Part shown: in pieces, positions 15,098 through 25,445 of the stretch | Numbering within the stretch: position 1 is the first letter of the stretch | Layout: each line of letters begins with the position of its first letter | Origin: Clostridia bacterium | Lineage (GTDB): Bacteria; Bacillota; Clostridia; Oscillospirales; Acutalibacteraceae | Direction: 5' to 3' | Assembly: GCA_017516745.1 (NCBI GenBank) | Contig: JAFXBF010000026.1 | Span: forward strand, 1 to 64,000 | Length of the DNA: 64,000 nt | Notes under the pieces: model-generated | Told to the model about the DNA's origin: nothing | Seen by the model: the letters and a program-made list of their open reading frames with translations, nothing else | Database searches by the model: none | Translations under genes and position numbers: made by a program

Positions 15098-17590
15098 ATG
15101 AAAAACAAGCGAAAATTTTTCAGGCGCACAGTTTCGGTTATTCTTACTTTATGTCTTATTGCTTCTTCGTCGGTCTGTGCTTTTGCATCCAGTCTGATTT
15201 CTGAAGAAACAACGGCGAAGTCCAAAGAAATTGCCAACATGATTGAATCCGAGGGTATAGTTCTGCTCAAAAACGAAGACGATGCTCTGCCTCTGAAAGA
15301 GCGAAAGGTTAATGTTTTCGGTGCGGCATCGTGCTCAATTGCGTTTGCAGGTGCAGCAGGCTCTGGTGCGGTACGTTCATCTGATGCTGTAGGTTTTTAC
15401 GATGCGCTTACAAATGCAGGTATTGAATATAACAAAGACCTGTATAAGACTTATGCTTCACACACGGGCACTCTTTTTGACCTTGGCTTTATCGGTTATA
15501 TCATCACCGTTTTAAAACAGTTTTTCGGCGGCGGTCAGTCTGAAATGCCCGTTAATAAAATCAGTGACAAACTGATGTCATCTGCTGTTGAGTACTCCGA
15601 TAATGCAATCATTGTTATCGGCAGGGTAGGCACGGAAATGAAGGATTTGAGCGTTGAACAGCTTAACCTTACTGCCGATGAAAAAGAGATGATTGATAAG
15701 GTCTGCTCTCTTTTTGATAATGTTATTGTAGTTTTCAATATTTCAAACATAATGGATATGTCGTGGATAGAGGATTATGACTCCATTAAGGCGGCAATGA
15801 TTATGTGGTTGCCCGGTGAGGTTGGAACAGATAGCGTCGGTAAGGTTCTTACTGGCGAAGTAAATCCCTCAGGTAAACTTGTTGATACGGTTTCTTACGA
15901 TATTGAAGACCATCCCGCTTCCGAGAATTTCGGTAATTATATGTACAAGGGTATTTTGGGCATTCCTAAATACTTTGTCAACTACAGCGAGGGCATTTAT
16001 GTCGGCTACAGATATTTTGAAACCCTTGCACCTGAAAAGGTACAGTATCCTTTTGGCTTCGGTCTTTCCTATACCGATTTTGAATGGAATGTGACGTCAT
16101 ATTCTGCTAATGATGAAAAAATTACGGTAAAAGTAAATGTTAAAAACACGGGTGATGTTGCAGGTAAGGATGTAGTTCAGGTTTATTTTGCTGCACCTTA
16201 TTATGAGGGTGGAATAGAAAAGAGCGCAACTGAGCTTGCCGCTTATGCAAAAACCGAGCTTCTTGAACCGGGTGACAGCGATACACTTGAGATTTCCTTC
16301 TCTGTTGAAGATATGGCTTCCTACGATTCTGTAAAAGAACAGGCGTGGGTGCTTGATGAAGGTGAATATGAAATCCGTGTTGCCCGTGATGTCAGAACTT
16401 TTGTCAAGACATTTACTTATACTGTTGACGAAAAGGTAGTTTATAAGACCGATGACAATTCAGGCAACGAAATCAATAACCTTTTTGAAGATGCAGAAGG
16501 GGATTTAACATATTTTTCACGTGCGGATGTTAAAGGCACATATCCCACACCTCCGACAGACTACAAAGCTCCCGATATTGTTAAAAACAGTGACAGAAGA
16601 CCTGACCCCACAACTGAAGGCGAAGCACCTAAAATGGGTGTAAAGTATGATACGGGTGTTATAACACTCAATGATGTCGCTAAAGATGAAAGTCTTTGGG
16701 ATGCATTCCTTGACCAGCTTACCCTCAACGAAATGATATCGCTCATTGCAGACTGCGGCTATGAAACCACTGCCGTTAAAAGGCTCGGCATACCTGCCAC
16801 ATCCGATAATGACGGCCCGTCCTGCGTTAAAGGTGAGGGCGGTTTGCTCTATTCCGATTGCGGTCTTGCTTTCCCTGTTGCAACAGCTCTTGCCTGCACG
16901 TGGAATGATGAGCTTGCAGAAGAATTCGGCGAGATAATAGGCGAGGAAGCAAACCAGCTTGGCACTCACGTATGGTATGCACCCGGCTGTAACATTCACC
17001 GCAGTCCTCAAGGCGGCAGAAACAACGAATATTATTCCGAAGACCCGCTTCTTTCAGGCAGAATGTCTGCCGCCGTTACAAGAGGCGCGCAGTCAAAGGG
17101 TATTGTTGTTACCGTCAAGCACTTTGCGGCAAACGAACAGGAAACCAACAGACAGTCTAACGGCCTTTACACCTGGCTGAATGAACAGTCCTTGCGTGAA
17201 ATTTATCTTGAGCCGTTTGAAATTTCCGTCAAAGAAGGCAAGGCAAAGGGTATTATGTCCGCATACAACAGAATCGGTGCAGAGTGGTGCGGCGGCAGTA
17301 AAACGCTTATTACAGACCTTCTCAGAAATGAATGGGGCTTTGACGGTTTTGTTATTACGGATGCAAGCATTGACCTTACAGGTGAAGGCTACCTTGACCC
17401 TGCACTTGCGGTTTATGCACGCAACGACGGTATTCTTACTATGCTTTATGTTATTTCCGCTCCGCAGACAATTCTTTCACTCAGACTCGCTTACCGTAAA
17501 GACCCGATTGGTTTTGGTAACGCAATGAGACTTTGTGTTTATGATATCTGCCGTATGAAGATGCAGACAGCTGCTTTTAATGCCGAATAA
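15098..17590 (+). CDS. Secreted GH3 beta-glucosidase with swapped domain order
   Basis: An 830-residue glycoside hydrolase family 3 enzyme. The start at 15098 follows AAGGAGG by eight bases and gives a signal peptide (residues 1-32, ending VCAFAS). The (alpha/beta)6 C-terminal-type domain comes first (ESEGIVLLKNEDDALPL), then a fibronectin-III-like domain (about 325-440), then the TIM-barrel domain with K674-H675 (VKHFAANEQE) and the nucleophile D755 (GFDGFVITDAS). This reversed order is known for beta-glucosidases of rumen Clostridia such as Ruminococcus albus and Butyrivibrio. It should release glucose or related sugars from oligosaccharides outside the cell. No anchor or cellulose-binding module is seen. 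Confidence 0.9.
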   Translation: MKNKRKFFRRTVSVILTLCLIASSSVCAFASSLISEETTAKSKEIANMIESEGIVLLKNEDDALPLKERKVNVFGAASCSIAFAGAAGSGAVRSSDAVGFYDALTNAGIEYNKDLYKTYASHTGTLFDLGFIGYIITVLKQFFGGGQSEMPVNKISDKLMSSAVEYSDNAIIVIGRVGTEMKDLSVEQLNLTADEKEMIDKVCSLFDNVIVVFNISNIMDMSWIEDYDSIKAAMIMWLPGEVGTDSVGKVLTGEVNPSGKLVDTVSYDIEDHPASENFGNYMYKGILGIPKYFVNYSEGIYVGYRYFETLAPEKVQYPFGFGLSYTDFEWNVTSYSANDEKITVKVNVKNTGDVAGKDVVQVYFAAPYYEGGIEKSATELAAYAKTELLEPGDSDTLEISFSVEDMASYDSVKEQAWVLDEGEYEIRVARDVRTFVKTFTYTVDEKVVYKTDDNSGNEINNLFEDAEGDLTYFSRADVKGTYPTPPTDYKAPDIVKNSDRRPDPTTEGEAPKMGVKYDTGVITLNDVAKDESLWDAFLDQLTLNEMISLIADCGYETTAVKRLGIPATSDNDGPSCVKGEGGLLYSDCGLAFPVATALACTWNDELAEEFGEIIGEEANQLGTHVWYAPGCNIHRSPQGGRNNEYYSEDPLLSGRMSAAVTRGAQSKGIVVTVKHFAANEQETNRQSNGLYTWLNEQSLREIYLEPFEISVKEGKAKGIMSAYNRIGAEWCGGSKTLITDLLRNEWGFDGFVITDASIDLTGEGYLDPALAVYARNDGILTMLYVISAPQTILSLRLAYRKDPIGFGNAMRLCVYDICRMKMQTAAFNAE

Positions 17591-17597
17591 TATTTAT

Positions 17598-17631
17598 AAA
17601 AACAGCCGACCTGATAAAGTCGGCTGTTTTT
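17598..17631. terminator. Bidirectional terminator
   Basis: A perfect 13-pair stem (17598-17610 with 17619-17631) begins with five A and ends with five T, serving both the GH3 gene and the convergent membrane-protein gene. Confidence 0.9.
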
Positions 17632-17651
17632 AAAACATTTATAATTAATTG

Positions 17652-19010
17652 TTATTTGATTTTCATTGCTTTCTTGATACTCCATATCATAACAGCGATG
17701 AAGGAAATCAGACAGCACCACAGATGGAACATATTGAAATTCATATAGTCGCCGTGTTCTGTGCCGCCCGTGAAAAGATAAGCGGCAAACATGAAGCACA
17801 TAAAGAAGGGGAGAAGTAATGCGGAGTATTTTACGGTATCTATTTTTGTCATATCAAAGCCCCATTTTTTGATGAGGAGAACAACAAACGCAACTGCGAC
17901 AAGTACGGCAATAACGGTAAATATTACCTGATAAACAACATTATAGTCGTATCTTTCAAGTATAGGACGGACTATGCTGACACCGATAAGGAATATGAAG
18001 CCTGCAATAAATGTGAGTATATTGTTTGCTTTCTGCGGTACTTTGTTGAACGCAAGCTCCGGTACATCTTTACCGGACTTTAATTTAATAAGGTATGCCG
18101 TTATTATACCGCCTGCGATAAAGCCGGTGAAGTATTCCCAGCATGACCAGGGAGCAATGCTTGCCGGGAAGATATTTTCGCCGAGCTTATGGTAACCGCC
18201 ATCGCCGAAGTAGAAGAAGAGGTCTGCAAATGCAATCGCAAATGCAAAGGCGGATGAAACAACAAGACCTGTTTTTGCGGCAACTTTGTCTTTGATAATA
18301 AATCTTGCGGTTACAATTGCGGCAATGCTTCGAAGCATTGCAGATATACATTCAATTGACTGGAAATAGTTTCTGCCGATGCTGTTGCTGTTAGGTATCT
18401 TCTTTGCCCATGAAACATCGTCAAAGTGCTGTAGATATACTTTCCATGCGCTGCCTTCAATTCCGTTTTCGGCAAACACGGTTTCAAGACTCTGTGCTGC
18501 TTCAGGCTGAACAAGACCGAGTATCCAATGTGAAACGGTAGCCTTTGTAACAAGGTCTGTTATGTAGAAAACAGCAATAAGAATAACGAGATCCTTTGTT
18601 TTCCATTGCTTGTCGCTGAAGCCTCTGCCAAGCAGTATGCCGAAAAGCGTTGCCATACCGAAGCCTATACAAAGCATAAGGAATACTGCCGAGAATATTG
18701 AAACATAGACAGGAGTTCCGTTATTGAACTGAGCTTCGACAAGAACACCGGTTATCTGGTCAAGTATAGTACCCCATGCAGGTACTGTCAGCATAAAGCT
18801 GATAGAGGTTACCGCAAGCCAGCCGATGTTGAGCTTTTCACGTGCGCCTTTGAACAGAACGACAAAAAGCGAGTAGATGAAGCCTGCGTTGAGAACACCC
18901 CAGGCAGCACCCCAGCCGTGTTCACCTCTGATTCTCCAAAGGAAGCCCATCAGCAGACAGCCGATTATAACTGTAATTATGTTGTTTAAGGTTTGCTTTT
19001 TATCTTTCAA
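17652..19010 (-). CDS. Polytopic membrane protein of unknown function
   Basis: A protein of about 452 residues with roughly 10-12 hydrophobic segments. A GFLWRIRGEHGWGAAWG motif lies after the first segment, and repeated aromatic-glycine loops (FYFGDGGYHKLGE, APWSCWEYFTGF) suggest a substrate-binding face outside the membrane. I do not recognise the family. The TTG at 19010 is preferred: GAGGTG lies six bases before it, whereas the GTG at 19019 overlaps that site. It lies between the GH3 gene and the divergent pyrimidine operon and appears to be transcribed alone. It might be a transporter or enzyme, but that cannot be decided. Confidence 0.7.
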   Translation of the reverse strand: MKDKKQTLNNIITVIIGCLLMGFLWRIRGEHGWGAAWGVLNAGFIYSLFVVLFKGAREKLNIGWLAVTSISFMLTVPAWGTILDQITGVLVEAQFNNGTPVYVSIFSAVFLMLCIGFGMATLFGILLGRGFSDKQWKTKDLVILIAVFYITDLVTKATVSHWILGLVQPEAAQSLETVFAENGIEGSAWKVYLQHFDDVSWAKKIPNSNSIGRNYFQSIECISAMLRSIAAIVTARFIIKDKVAAKTGLVVSSAFAFAIAFADLFFYFGDGGYHKLGENIFPASIAPWSCWEYFTGFIAGGIITAYLIKLKSGKDVPELAFNKVPQKANNILTFIAGFIFLIGVSIVRPILERYDYNVVYQVIFTVIAVLVAVAFVVLLIKKWGFDMTKIDTVKYSALLLPFFMCFMFAAYLFTGGTEHGDYMNFNMFHLWCCLISFIAVMIWSIKKAMKIK

Positions 19011-19144
19011 AATAACCACCTCGCATTTTTATTTATAATATCATTGATTCTGATTAATTACAATACCAAATTATTAATCGGAATTATGGTTAAATTGCAT
19101 AAAAAAACGGCGCTTATTTCCACCTCGTTTTACCCTCCGATTTA

Positions 19145-19173
19145 TTGACAAAACTGCGTGTGTGTGGTAACAT
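19145..19173 (+). promoter_or_regulatory. Promoter of pyrimidine operon
   Basis: TTGACA (19145-19150), 17-base spacer, TAACAT (19168-19173). The leader to the pyrC ATG is only about 40 nt and has no terminator-antiterminator pair, so classic PyrR attenuation is not visible here. Confidence 0.65.
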
Positions 19174-19221
19174 AATCGATAAGGTTTTTAGTTATTAACC
19201 GTATGTTTAAAAGGAGAAAAT

Positions 19222-20448
19222 ATGAAGGCCGTCTTTAACAATTGTCTTAAATATGAAAACGGTAGATTCGTTAAAACAGATTTCTCTGAATTCACTCTTC
19301 AGGGAGGTCAGGATAGCGTCTTCAAATTTAATAATTGTATTATATTTCCCGCCTTTTGTGATGTTCACGTTCATCTCAGAGAGCCGGGTTTTTTTTATAA
19401 GGAAACCATTGCAAGCGGTACTGCCGCTGCGGCGAGAGGCGGATATACGGATGTTTTTTCAATGCCTAATCTTAACCCGGTGCCGGACTGTGTGGAGTCG
19501 ATTAAGCAGCAGCTTGACATAATTGACTCGGATGCGGTAATCAAGGTTCACCCTTATGCTTCGATTACCGTAGGACAAAAGGGTGAACAGCTTTCGGATT
19601 TTGAAGAACTTTCTCCGTATTGCTGTGCTTTTTCTGATGACGGCAGGGGAGTGCAGAGCGAAGAAATGATGCTTGAGGCAATGAAAAAAGCCAAAGCCTT
19701 AAATAAAATTATTGTTGCCCATTGTGAAGATAATTCTCTGCTTAACGGCGGATATATACACGACGGAGAATATGCAAGGGCAAACGGTCACCGTGGAATT
19801 TGCAGTGAAAGCGAATGGAAGCCTATTGAGCGTGATTTGCGTCTTGCCGAACAGGTGGGCTGTAAATACCACGTCTGCCATATATCAACCAAAGAAAGCG
19901 TTGAATTAATCAGACAGGCAAAGAAAAGGGGAGTGGATGTCACCTGTGAAACCGCTCCGCATTATCTTGTTTTCGATGACAGCGATTTGCAGGAAGACGG
20001 AAGATTCAAAATGAATCCGCCCATACGCAGTAAGGCTGACAGACAAGCCCTTATCGAGGGCATAAAGGACGGCACTATCGATATGATAGCAACTGACCAT
20101 GCACCTCACAGCGCAGAAGAAAAATCGAAGGGTCTCAAGGGCAGCCTTATGGGTGTTGTCGGTATAGAAACCGCCTTTCCTGTGCTTTTTACACAGCTTG
20201 TAAAGGAAGAGTGTGCAATAACTCTTCAAAAGCTGATTGAGCTTATGTCCGTCAATCCCCGTAAGCGCTTCGGGCTTGAGCTTCGGGCGGATGACTACTG
20301 TGTTTATAATATTGAAGCTAATTATAAAATCGACCCTGACGAATTCCTTTCAATGGGCAGAAGCACTCCTTTTGAAGGAATGACAGTCAGCGGAAAATGT
20401 GAATTAACTGTATGCGGAGGTAAAGCAGTATGGATAAACAGAAAATAA
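19222..20448 (+). CDS. pyrC: Dihydroorotase
   Basis: A 408-residue amidohydrolase that cyclises carbamoyl aspartate to dihydroorotate, third step of UMP synthesis. Metal-binding H49-V-H51 with LREPG follows at once, then NxNPVPD, VAHCEDNS and HVCHIST histidines, and the DHAPHS aspartate motif near residue 292. This is the long class I form. The start follows AAAAGGAGAAAAT. It is the first gene of the nine-gene operon and overlaps carA by 19 bases. Confidence 0.95.
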   Translation: MKAVFNNCLKYENGRFVKTDFSEFTLQGGQDSVFKFNNCIIFPAFCDVHVHLREPGFFYKETIASGTAAAARGGYTDVFSMPNLNPVPDCVESIKQQLDIIDSDAVIKVHPYASITVGQKGEQLSDFEELSPYCCAFSDDGRGVQSEEMMLEAMKKAKALNKIIVAHCEDNSLLNGGYIHDGEYARANGHRGICSESEWKPIERDLRLAEQVGCKYHVCHISTKESVELIRQAKKRGVDVTCETAPHYLVFDDSDLQEDGRFKMNPPIRSKADRQALIEGIKDGTIDMIATDHAPHSAEEKSKGLKGSLMGVVGIETAFPVLFTQLVKEECAITLQKLIELMSVNPRKRFGLELRADDYCVYNIEANYKIDPDEFLSMGRSTPFEGMTVSGKCELTVCGGKAVWINRK

Positions 20449-21521
20449 TGCAGTTTGAGCAGTATGACAGAAAAATCGTACTTGAAGACGGTACAGAATT
20501 TTACGGCAGAGGCTTCGGCAGCGAGTGTGAGCGTGTTTGTGAGCTTGTTTTCAACACGGCTATGCTCGGCTATCAGGAGATTATCTCCGACCCTGCTTAC
20601 ACATATCAGGCTGTTGTAATGACCTATCCGATTATCGGTAACTACGGCACCTGCGATGACGATTTCGAGTCGAAAGTACCCACAATCGGCGGTCTTGTGG
20701 TAAGAGAATATAACGATGTTCCTTCTAACTTCCGTACAACAAAGACTCTTAACGAGGTTATGGAGGATTACAATATCCCCGGTATCGAAGGACTTGATAC
20801 AAGAGAGCTTACTCGCCACATCCGTGACAACGGTACCTGCAAGGTTCTTTTCACAAGCATAGATACGCCCAAAGAAAAGGCACTCGAAATTCTCGGTGCT
20901 ACGGAAATTCCCACAAACGCAGTTGAGGTTGTAAGCTGTAAGAAGCGCTGGTATTCAAGAACAGCAAACGCTAAGTATAATGTTGTTGCTATCGACTGCG
21001 GTATCAAGCTCAGCCTTATCCGTATCCTTAATTCAAGAGGCTGCAATATTACAATAGTTCCCTTTGACACAAGCGCAGAAGAAGTCCTCAAAATGAAGCC
21101 CGACGGTATTTATATTTCCGATGGCCCGGGTAACCCCGAGGATGTTCCCAGCGTTATCGAGCTTGTAAGACAGCTTAAAGGTAAGTGTCCGATATTCGGT
21201 GTAGGTCTCGGTCACGAAATAATCGGTCTTGCTTACGGCGCAAAGACATATAAGCTTAAGTTCGGTCACAGAGGCTGCAACCACTCCGTACATTCATTAA
21301 TAAATAACACCTTCCGCAACCACACACAGAATCACAGCTATGTAATTGATGCAGAGTCTGTTGAAGGTACGGAGCTTAAAATAACACACGTTAACCTTTT
21401 CGACAAAACGGTTGAAGGTGTCAGCTGTGAAAAGGATAACGTGTATTCCGTACAGTATGTACCGTGTGAAATTTCACTGTTTTACGAAAGATTCATCAAT
21501 CTTATGAAGGGGGACAAGTAA
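20430..21521 (+). CDS. carA: Carbamoyl-phosphate synthase small subunit, glutaminase residues lost
   Basis: A 363-residue CarA. The N-terminal domain (TYPIIGNYG) and the class I amidotransferase scaffold ([28 protein letters not shown]) are intact, but the catalytic triad is not. The nucleophile cysteine of the usual GICLGHQ motif is Gly259 (GVGLGHE), and the usual HPE motif is V344-P345-C346, so the histidine and glutamate are also gone. The SPGP loop after it is deleted. It should not hydrolyse glutamine; it may serve as a structural or regulatory partner while CarB uses ammonia. The frame is intact with no decay. Start at 20430 after GGAGG, overlapping pyrC; carB follows after one base. 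Confidence 0.92.
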   Translation: MDKQKIMQFEQYDRKIVLEDGTEFYGRGFGSECERVCELVFNTAMLGYQEIISDPAYTYQAVVMTYPIIGNYGTCDDDFESKVPTIGGLVVREYNDVPSNFRTTKTLNEVMEDYNIPGIEGLDTRELTRHIRDNGTCKVLFTSIDTPKEKALEILGATEIPTNAVEVVSCKKRWYSRTANAKYNVVAIDCGIKLSLIRILNSRGCNITIVPFDTSAEEVLKMKPDGIYISDGPGNPEDVPSVIELVRQLKGKCPIFGVGLGHEIIGLAYGAKTYKLKFGHRGCNHSVHSLINNTFRNHTQNHSYVIDAESVEGTELKITHVNLFDKTVEGVSCEKDNVYSVQYVPCEISLFYERFINLMKGDK

Positions 21522-21522
21522 G

Positions 21523-24500
21523 ATGGCAAAAAGAACAGATATTAAGAAGGTACTTGTTATCGGCTCCGGCCCGATTGTTATCGGCCAGGCTGCCGAGTTC
21601 GACTATGCCGGCACACAGGCTTGTCTTGCTCTTAAAGAAGAGGGCTACGAGGTTGTTCTCTGCAACTCAAACCCTGCTACAATTATGACTGATACCACCA
21701 TTGCCGATAAGGTTTATATGGAGCCTCTCACCCTTGAGTATGTTGCAAAGGTTATCCGTTATGAGCGTCCCGATGCAATTGTTCCCGGTATCGGCGGTCA
21801 GACAGGTCTTAACCTTGCAATGCAGCTTGAGAAGAAGGGTATTCTTAAAGAATGCGGTGTTGAGCTTCTCGGCACAAGCAGCAAGAGTATTGAAATGGCA
21901 GAGGACAGAGAGCTTTTCAAAGAGCTTTGCGAATCCCTCGGTGAACCTGTTCTTCCGTCACTCATAGCTAACACAATGGAAGAGGGTCTTGCTGCGGCAG
22001 AAGAAATCGGATACCCGGTTGTTCTTCGTCCTGCATTCACTCTCGGCGGTACAGGCGGCGGCTTTGCCGATAACGAAGAACAGTGCAGAGAAATTCTTAA
22101 GAACGCTCTTGCTCTGTCTCCCGTTCATCAGGTTCTTGTTGAAAAGAGCATTAAGGGCTACAAGGAAATCGAATACGAAGTAATGCGTGATGCAAACGAT
22201 ACGGCTATTGCAATCTGTAATATGGAAAATATAGACCCTGTCGGTATTCATACAGGTGACTCCGTAGTTGTCTGCCCCACACAGACTCTTACCGCAAAAG
22301 AGCACAATATGCTCCGTGACAGCGCACTCAAAATTATCCGTGCGCTCAAGATTGAAGGCGGTTGTAACGTTCAGTTTGCTCTCGATCCTCTTTCTTTCAC
22401 ATATTATCTTATCGAGGTTAACCCCAGAGTTTCCCGTTCTTCCGCACTTGCTTCCAAGGCAAGCGGTTATCCAATTGCAAGAGTAACGGCAAAGATTGCT
22501 CTGGGCATGACACTCGATGAAATCAAAATCGCCAACACCTACGGTGCATTTGAGCCTACAATCGACTATGTTGTTACAAAGATGCCCCGTTTCCCGTTTG
22601 ATAAGTTTACAAATGCAAACAACACGCTTTCAACTCAGATGAAGGCTACCGGTGAGGTTATGAGCATCGGCAGAACTGTTGAAGAGAGCCTTCTTAAGGC
22701 TGTCCGTTCTCTTGAAACAGGTGTAAACCACCTTTATCTCAAGAAGTTTGACAGCTTTACGGATGATGAGCTTCTCAAGTACATTGTTGACGGTACTGAC
22801 GACCGCTTCTACGCTATTGCGGAGCTTCTGCGCAGAGGCATTGACGTAGGTATGATTAACCACGCAACTAAAATTGATATGTACTTTATCGAAAAGCTCA
22901 AGAACATTGTTGACCTTGAGAAAGTTGTAAAGGCTAACAAGGGCGATGTTGCCGTTCTTTATAAGGCAAAGAGAATGGGCTTCTCCGATGAATACATTGC
23001 AGGCGTATGGGGTATGACAGCCAAGGAAGTCTTCGAGCTCCGTGAGGCAAACGATATGTTCCCCGTTTACAAAATGATTGATACCTGCGCAGCAGAGTTT
23101 GACGGCTATATTCCGTATCTCTACTCCACTTACGAGGCTGAAAACGAGTCCAAGATGTCCGACAAGAAAAAGATAGTCGTTCTCGGTTCGGGCCCCATCC
23201 GTATCGGTCAGGGTGTTGAATTTGACTACTCAACCGTTCACGCCGTAACAACAATCAAAAAGTTCGGTTACGAGGCTATTATAATTAACAATAACCCCGA
23301 AACTGTTTCGACTGACTATACATGCTCCGATAAGCTCTATTTTGAGCCGCTTTGCGTGGAAGATGTTATGAATATCATTCACCTTGAACAACCCGAAGGT
23401 GTAGTAGCTTCTCTCGGCGGTCAGACCGCTATCAACCTTTCCGACGGTCTTAAGAATATGGGTGTCAAGATTATCGGTACAGACTGCGATGCTATCGAGC
23501 GTGCAGAAAACCGTGACTCCTTCCAGAAGGTTCTTCAGTCGCTCAATATTCCTCAGCCCGAGGGTCAGGCAGTTACAAAGATTGAAGACGGCGTTGCCGC
23601 AGCAGCAAGAATAGGTTATCCTGTGCTTGTGCGTCCTTCCTTTGTTCTTGGCGGCCGTGCAATGGAAATTGTAGCCGATGAAGCACAGCTTCGCAGATAC
23701 CTCACTACCGCTGTTGAAATCGATGAGGACAAGCCCGTTCTTGTTGATAAGTATATCGTCGGTAAAGAGGTTGAGGTTGACGCAATCTGCGACGGTACTG
23801 ATGTATTTGTTCCCGGCATTATGGAGCTTGTTGAAAGAACGGGTATCCACTCGGGTGACTCTATCAGCGTTTATCCGACCTTCTCAATCTCCGAAAAGGT
23901 TCAGGAAACAATCATAGATTACACCAAAAAACTCGGTCTTGGTATCGGTATTGTTGGTCTTTACAATATCCAGTTTATCGTTGATAAGGATGACAATGTC
24001 TTTATTATCGAGGTTAACCCCCGTTCCTCCAGAACAGTTCCCTTCCTTTCAAAGTCCACAGGCTACAGCCTTGCCGATATTGCAACCCTTTGTATGCTCG
24101 GTGTATCTCTCAAAGAGCAGGGCATTGATTACACAATCGCTCCCAGAAAGAAGCGTTGGTACGTAAAAGTTCCCGCTTTCTCGTTCTCCAAGCTCAGAGG
24201 TCTTGATGCTTACCTTTCACCCGAAATGAAGTCAACGGGTGAAGCAATCGGCTATGATGACAGCCTTCGCCGTGCACTTTATAAGGCACTCCAGGCAAGC
24301 GGTATGAATGTCAAGAGCTACGGTACAGTATTCGCCACAATTTCCGATAAGGATAAGGAAGAGGCTCTTCCGCTCATCCGCCGCTTCTACAATATGGGCT
24401 TCAACATTCAGGCTACAGGAGGCACTGCACAGTATCTCAAGGAGCACGGTATCAGAACCCACACTCTTCCCAAAATCAGCGACGGTAACGACGATATTCT

Positions 24501-24702
24501 CAAGGCTATCCGTCAGGGCTATGTAACCTATGTTATCAACACAAGAGATATGAACGCTGTCGGCGGTGCAATGGACGGCCACGAAATCAGACAGTGCGCC
24601 GTTGAAAATAACGTAACTATGTTTACTTCTCTTGATACTGTTAAGGTTCTTCTTGATGTACTTGAAGAAACAACACTCTTTATTTCAACAATTGACGCAT
24701 AA
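21523..24702 (+). CDS. carB: Carbamoyl-phosphate synthase large subunit
   Basis: A 1059-residue protein of normal length that makes carbamoyl phosphate from bicarbonate, ammonia and two ATP. Two homologous ATP-grasp halves start with [18 protein letters not shown] near residue 13 and [16 protein letters not shown] near 555. Each carries the IEVNPR metal-binding motif. An oligomerisation domain lies between (about 400-550). The MGS-like allosteric domain is C-terminal (about 930-1059, ATGGTAQYL). The start follows GGGGGACAAGTAAG. Since its CarA partner lacks glutaminase residues, ammonia from solution is the likely nitrogen source. Confidence 0.97.
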   Translation: MAKRTDIKKVLVIGSGPIVIGQAAEFDYAGTQACLALKEEGYEVVLCNSNPATIMTDTTIADKVYMEPLTLEYVAKVIRYERPDAIVPGIGGQTGLNLAMQLEKKGILKECGVELLGTSSKSIEMAEDRELFKELCESLGEPVLPSLIANTMEEGLAAAEEIGYPVVLRPAFTLGGTGGGFADNEEQCREILKNALALSPVHQVLVEKSIKGYKEIEYEVMRDANDTAIAICNMENIDPVGIHTGDSVVVCPTQTLTAKEHNMLRDSALKIIRALKIEGGCNVQFALDPLSFTYYLIEVNPRVSRSSALASKASGYPIARVTAKIALGMTLDEIKIANTYGAFEPTIDYVVTKMPRFPFDKFTNANNTLSTQMKATGEVMSIGRTVEESLLKAVRSLETGVNHLYLKKFDSFTDDELLKYIVDGTDDRFYAIAELLRRGIDVGMINHATKIDMYFIEKLKNIVDLEKVVKANKGDVAVLYKAKRMGFSDEYIAGVWGMTAKEVFELREANDMFPVYKMIDTCAAEFDGYIPYLYSTYEAENESKMSDKKKIVVLGSGPIRIGQGVEFDYSTVHAVTTIKKFGYEAIIINNNPETVSTDYTCSDKLYFEPLCVEDVMNIIHLEQPEGVVASLGGQTAINLSDGLKNMGVKIIGTDCDAIERAENRDSFQKVLQSLNIPQPEGQAVTKIEDGVAAAARIGYPVLVRPSFVLGGRAMEIVADEAQLRRYLTTAVEIDEDKPVLVDKYIVGKEVEVDAICDGTDVFVPGIMELVERTGIHSGDSISVYPTFSISEKVQETIIDYTKKLGLGIGIVGLYNIQFIVDKDDNVFIIEVNPRSSRTVPFLSKSTGYSLADIATLCMLGVSLKEQGIDYTIAPRKKRWYVKVPAFSFSKLRGLDAYLSPEMKSTGEAIGYDDSLRRALYKALQASGMNVKSYGTVFATISDKDKEEALPLIRRFYNMGFNIQATGGTAQYLKEHGIRTHTLPKISDGNDDILKAIRQGYVTYVINTRDMNAVGGAMDGHEIRQCAVENNVTMFTSLDTVKVLLDVLEETTLFISTIDA

Positions 24703-24713
24703 AGGTGATATAA

Positions 24714-25445
24714 ATGATTCAGGGATTATATAAAATCCTCTCCAATGTTCAGCTCACGGGCACTGTTTACAAAATGGTGCTCGAGGGCGATACATCCTCA
24801 ATAACTGCTCCCGGTCAGTTTGTTAATATCAAGCTTGACGGTAAGTTTCTGCGCAGACCTATTTCTATCTGTGATTACGATGAAACCACAATTACTCTTG
24901 TTTACAAGGTTGTCGGTGTCGGCACAGAGCAGATGTCTGCTATGAATGCAGGTCAGGTGCTTGATGTGCTTGTCGGTCTGGGTAACGGCTACAGCCTTGA
25001 TAAATGCGGCGAATATCCGCTTCTTATCGGCGGCGGTGTCGGTGTGCCTCCTCTTTATAATCTTTGCAAAAAGCTTATAAATGCCGGCAAAAAAGTAACT
25101 GTTGTTCTCGGTTTCAATACAAAAGACGAAATCTTTTTAGAAGACGAGTTCAAGGCACTCGGTGCTGAAGTCAAAGTTGCAACGGCTGACGGAAGCTACG
25201 GCGTTAAAGGCTTTGTGACCGATGCTATGAAGGATGTTGATTATACATATTTCTTCACCTGCGGCCCTATGCCAATGTTCAAGGCTATTGAAGCTGTTGC
25301 TGCAACAAGCGGTCAGTACAGCTTTGAAGAGAGAATGGGTTGCGGCTTCGGTGCTTGCATGGGCTGCTCCTGCAAGACAAAGTACGGCAATAAGCGCATC
25401 TGTAAGGATGGCCCCGTACTTGAAAGGGAGGAGATTATATGGTAA
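24714..25445 (+). CDS. pyrK: Dihydroorotate dehydrogenase B, electron transfer subunit
   Basis: A 243-residue FAD and [2Fe-2S] protein that passes electrons from dihydroorotate oxidation in PyrD to NAD+. FAD binding is shown by RRPISICDYD near residue 44 and the NAD-side GGGVGVPPLYNL near 104. The iron-sulfur cysteines are in CGFGACMGCSC with a following C in RICKDG near the end. It overlaps pyrD by seven bases, so the two subunits of the heterotetramer are translationally coupled. Confidence 0.95.
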   Translation: MIQGLYKILSNVQLTGTVYKMVLEGDTSSITAPGQFVNIKLDGKFLRRPISICDYDETTITLVYKVVGVGTEQMSAMNAGQVLDVLVGLGNGYSLDKCGEYPLLIGGGVGVPPLYNLCKKLINAGKKVTVVLGFNTKDEIFLEDEFKALGAEVKVATADGSYGVKGFVTDAMKDVDYTYFFTCGPMPMFKAIEAVAATSGQYSFEERMGCGFGACMGCSCKTKYGNKRICKDGPVLEREEIIW

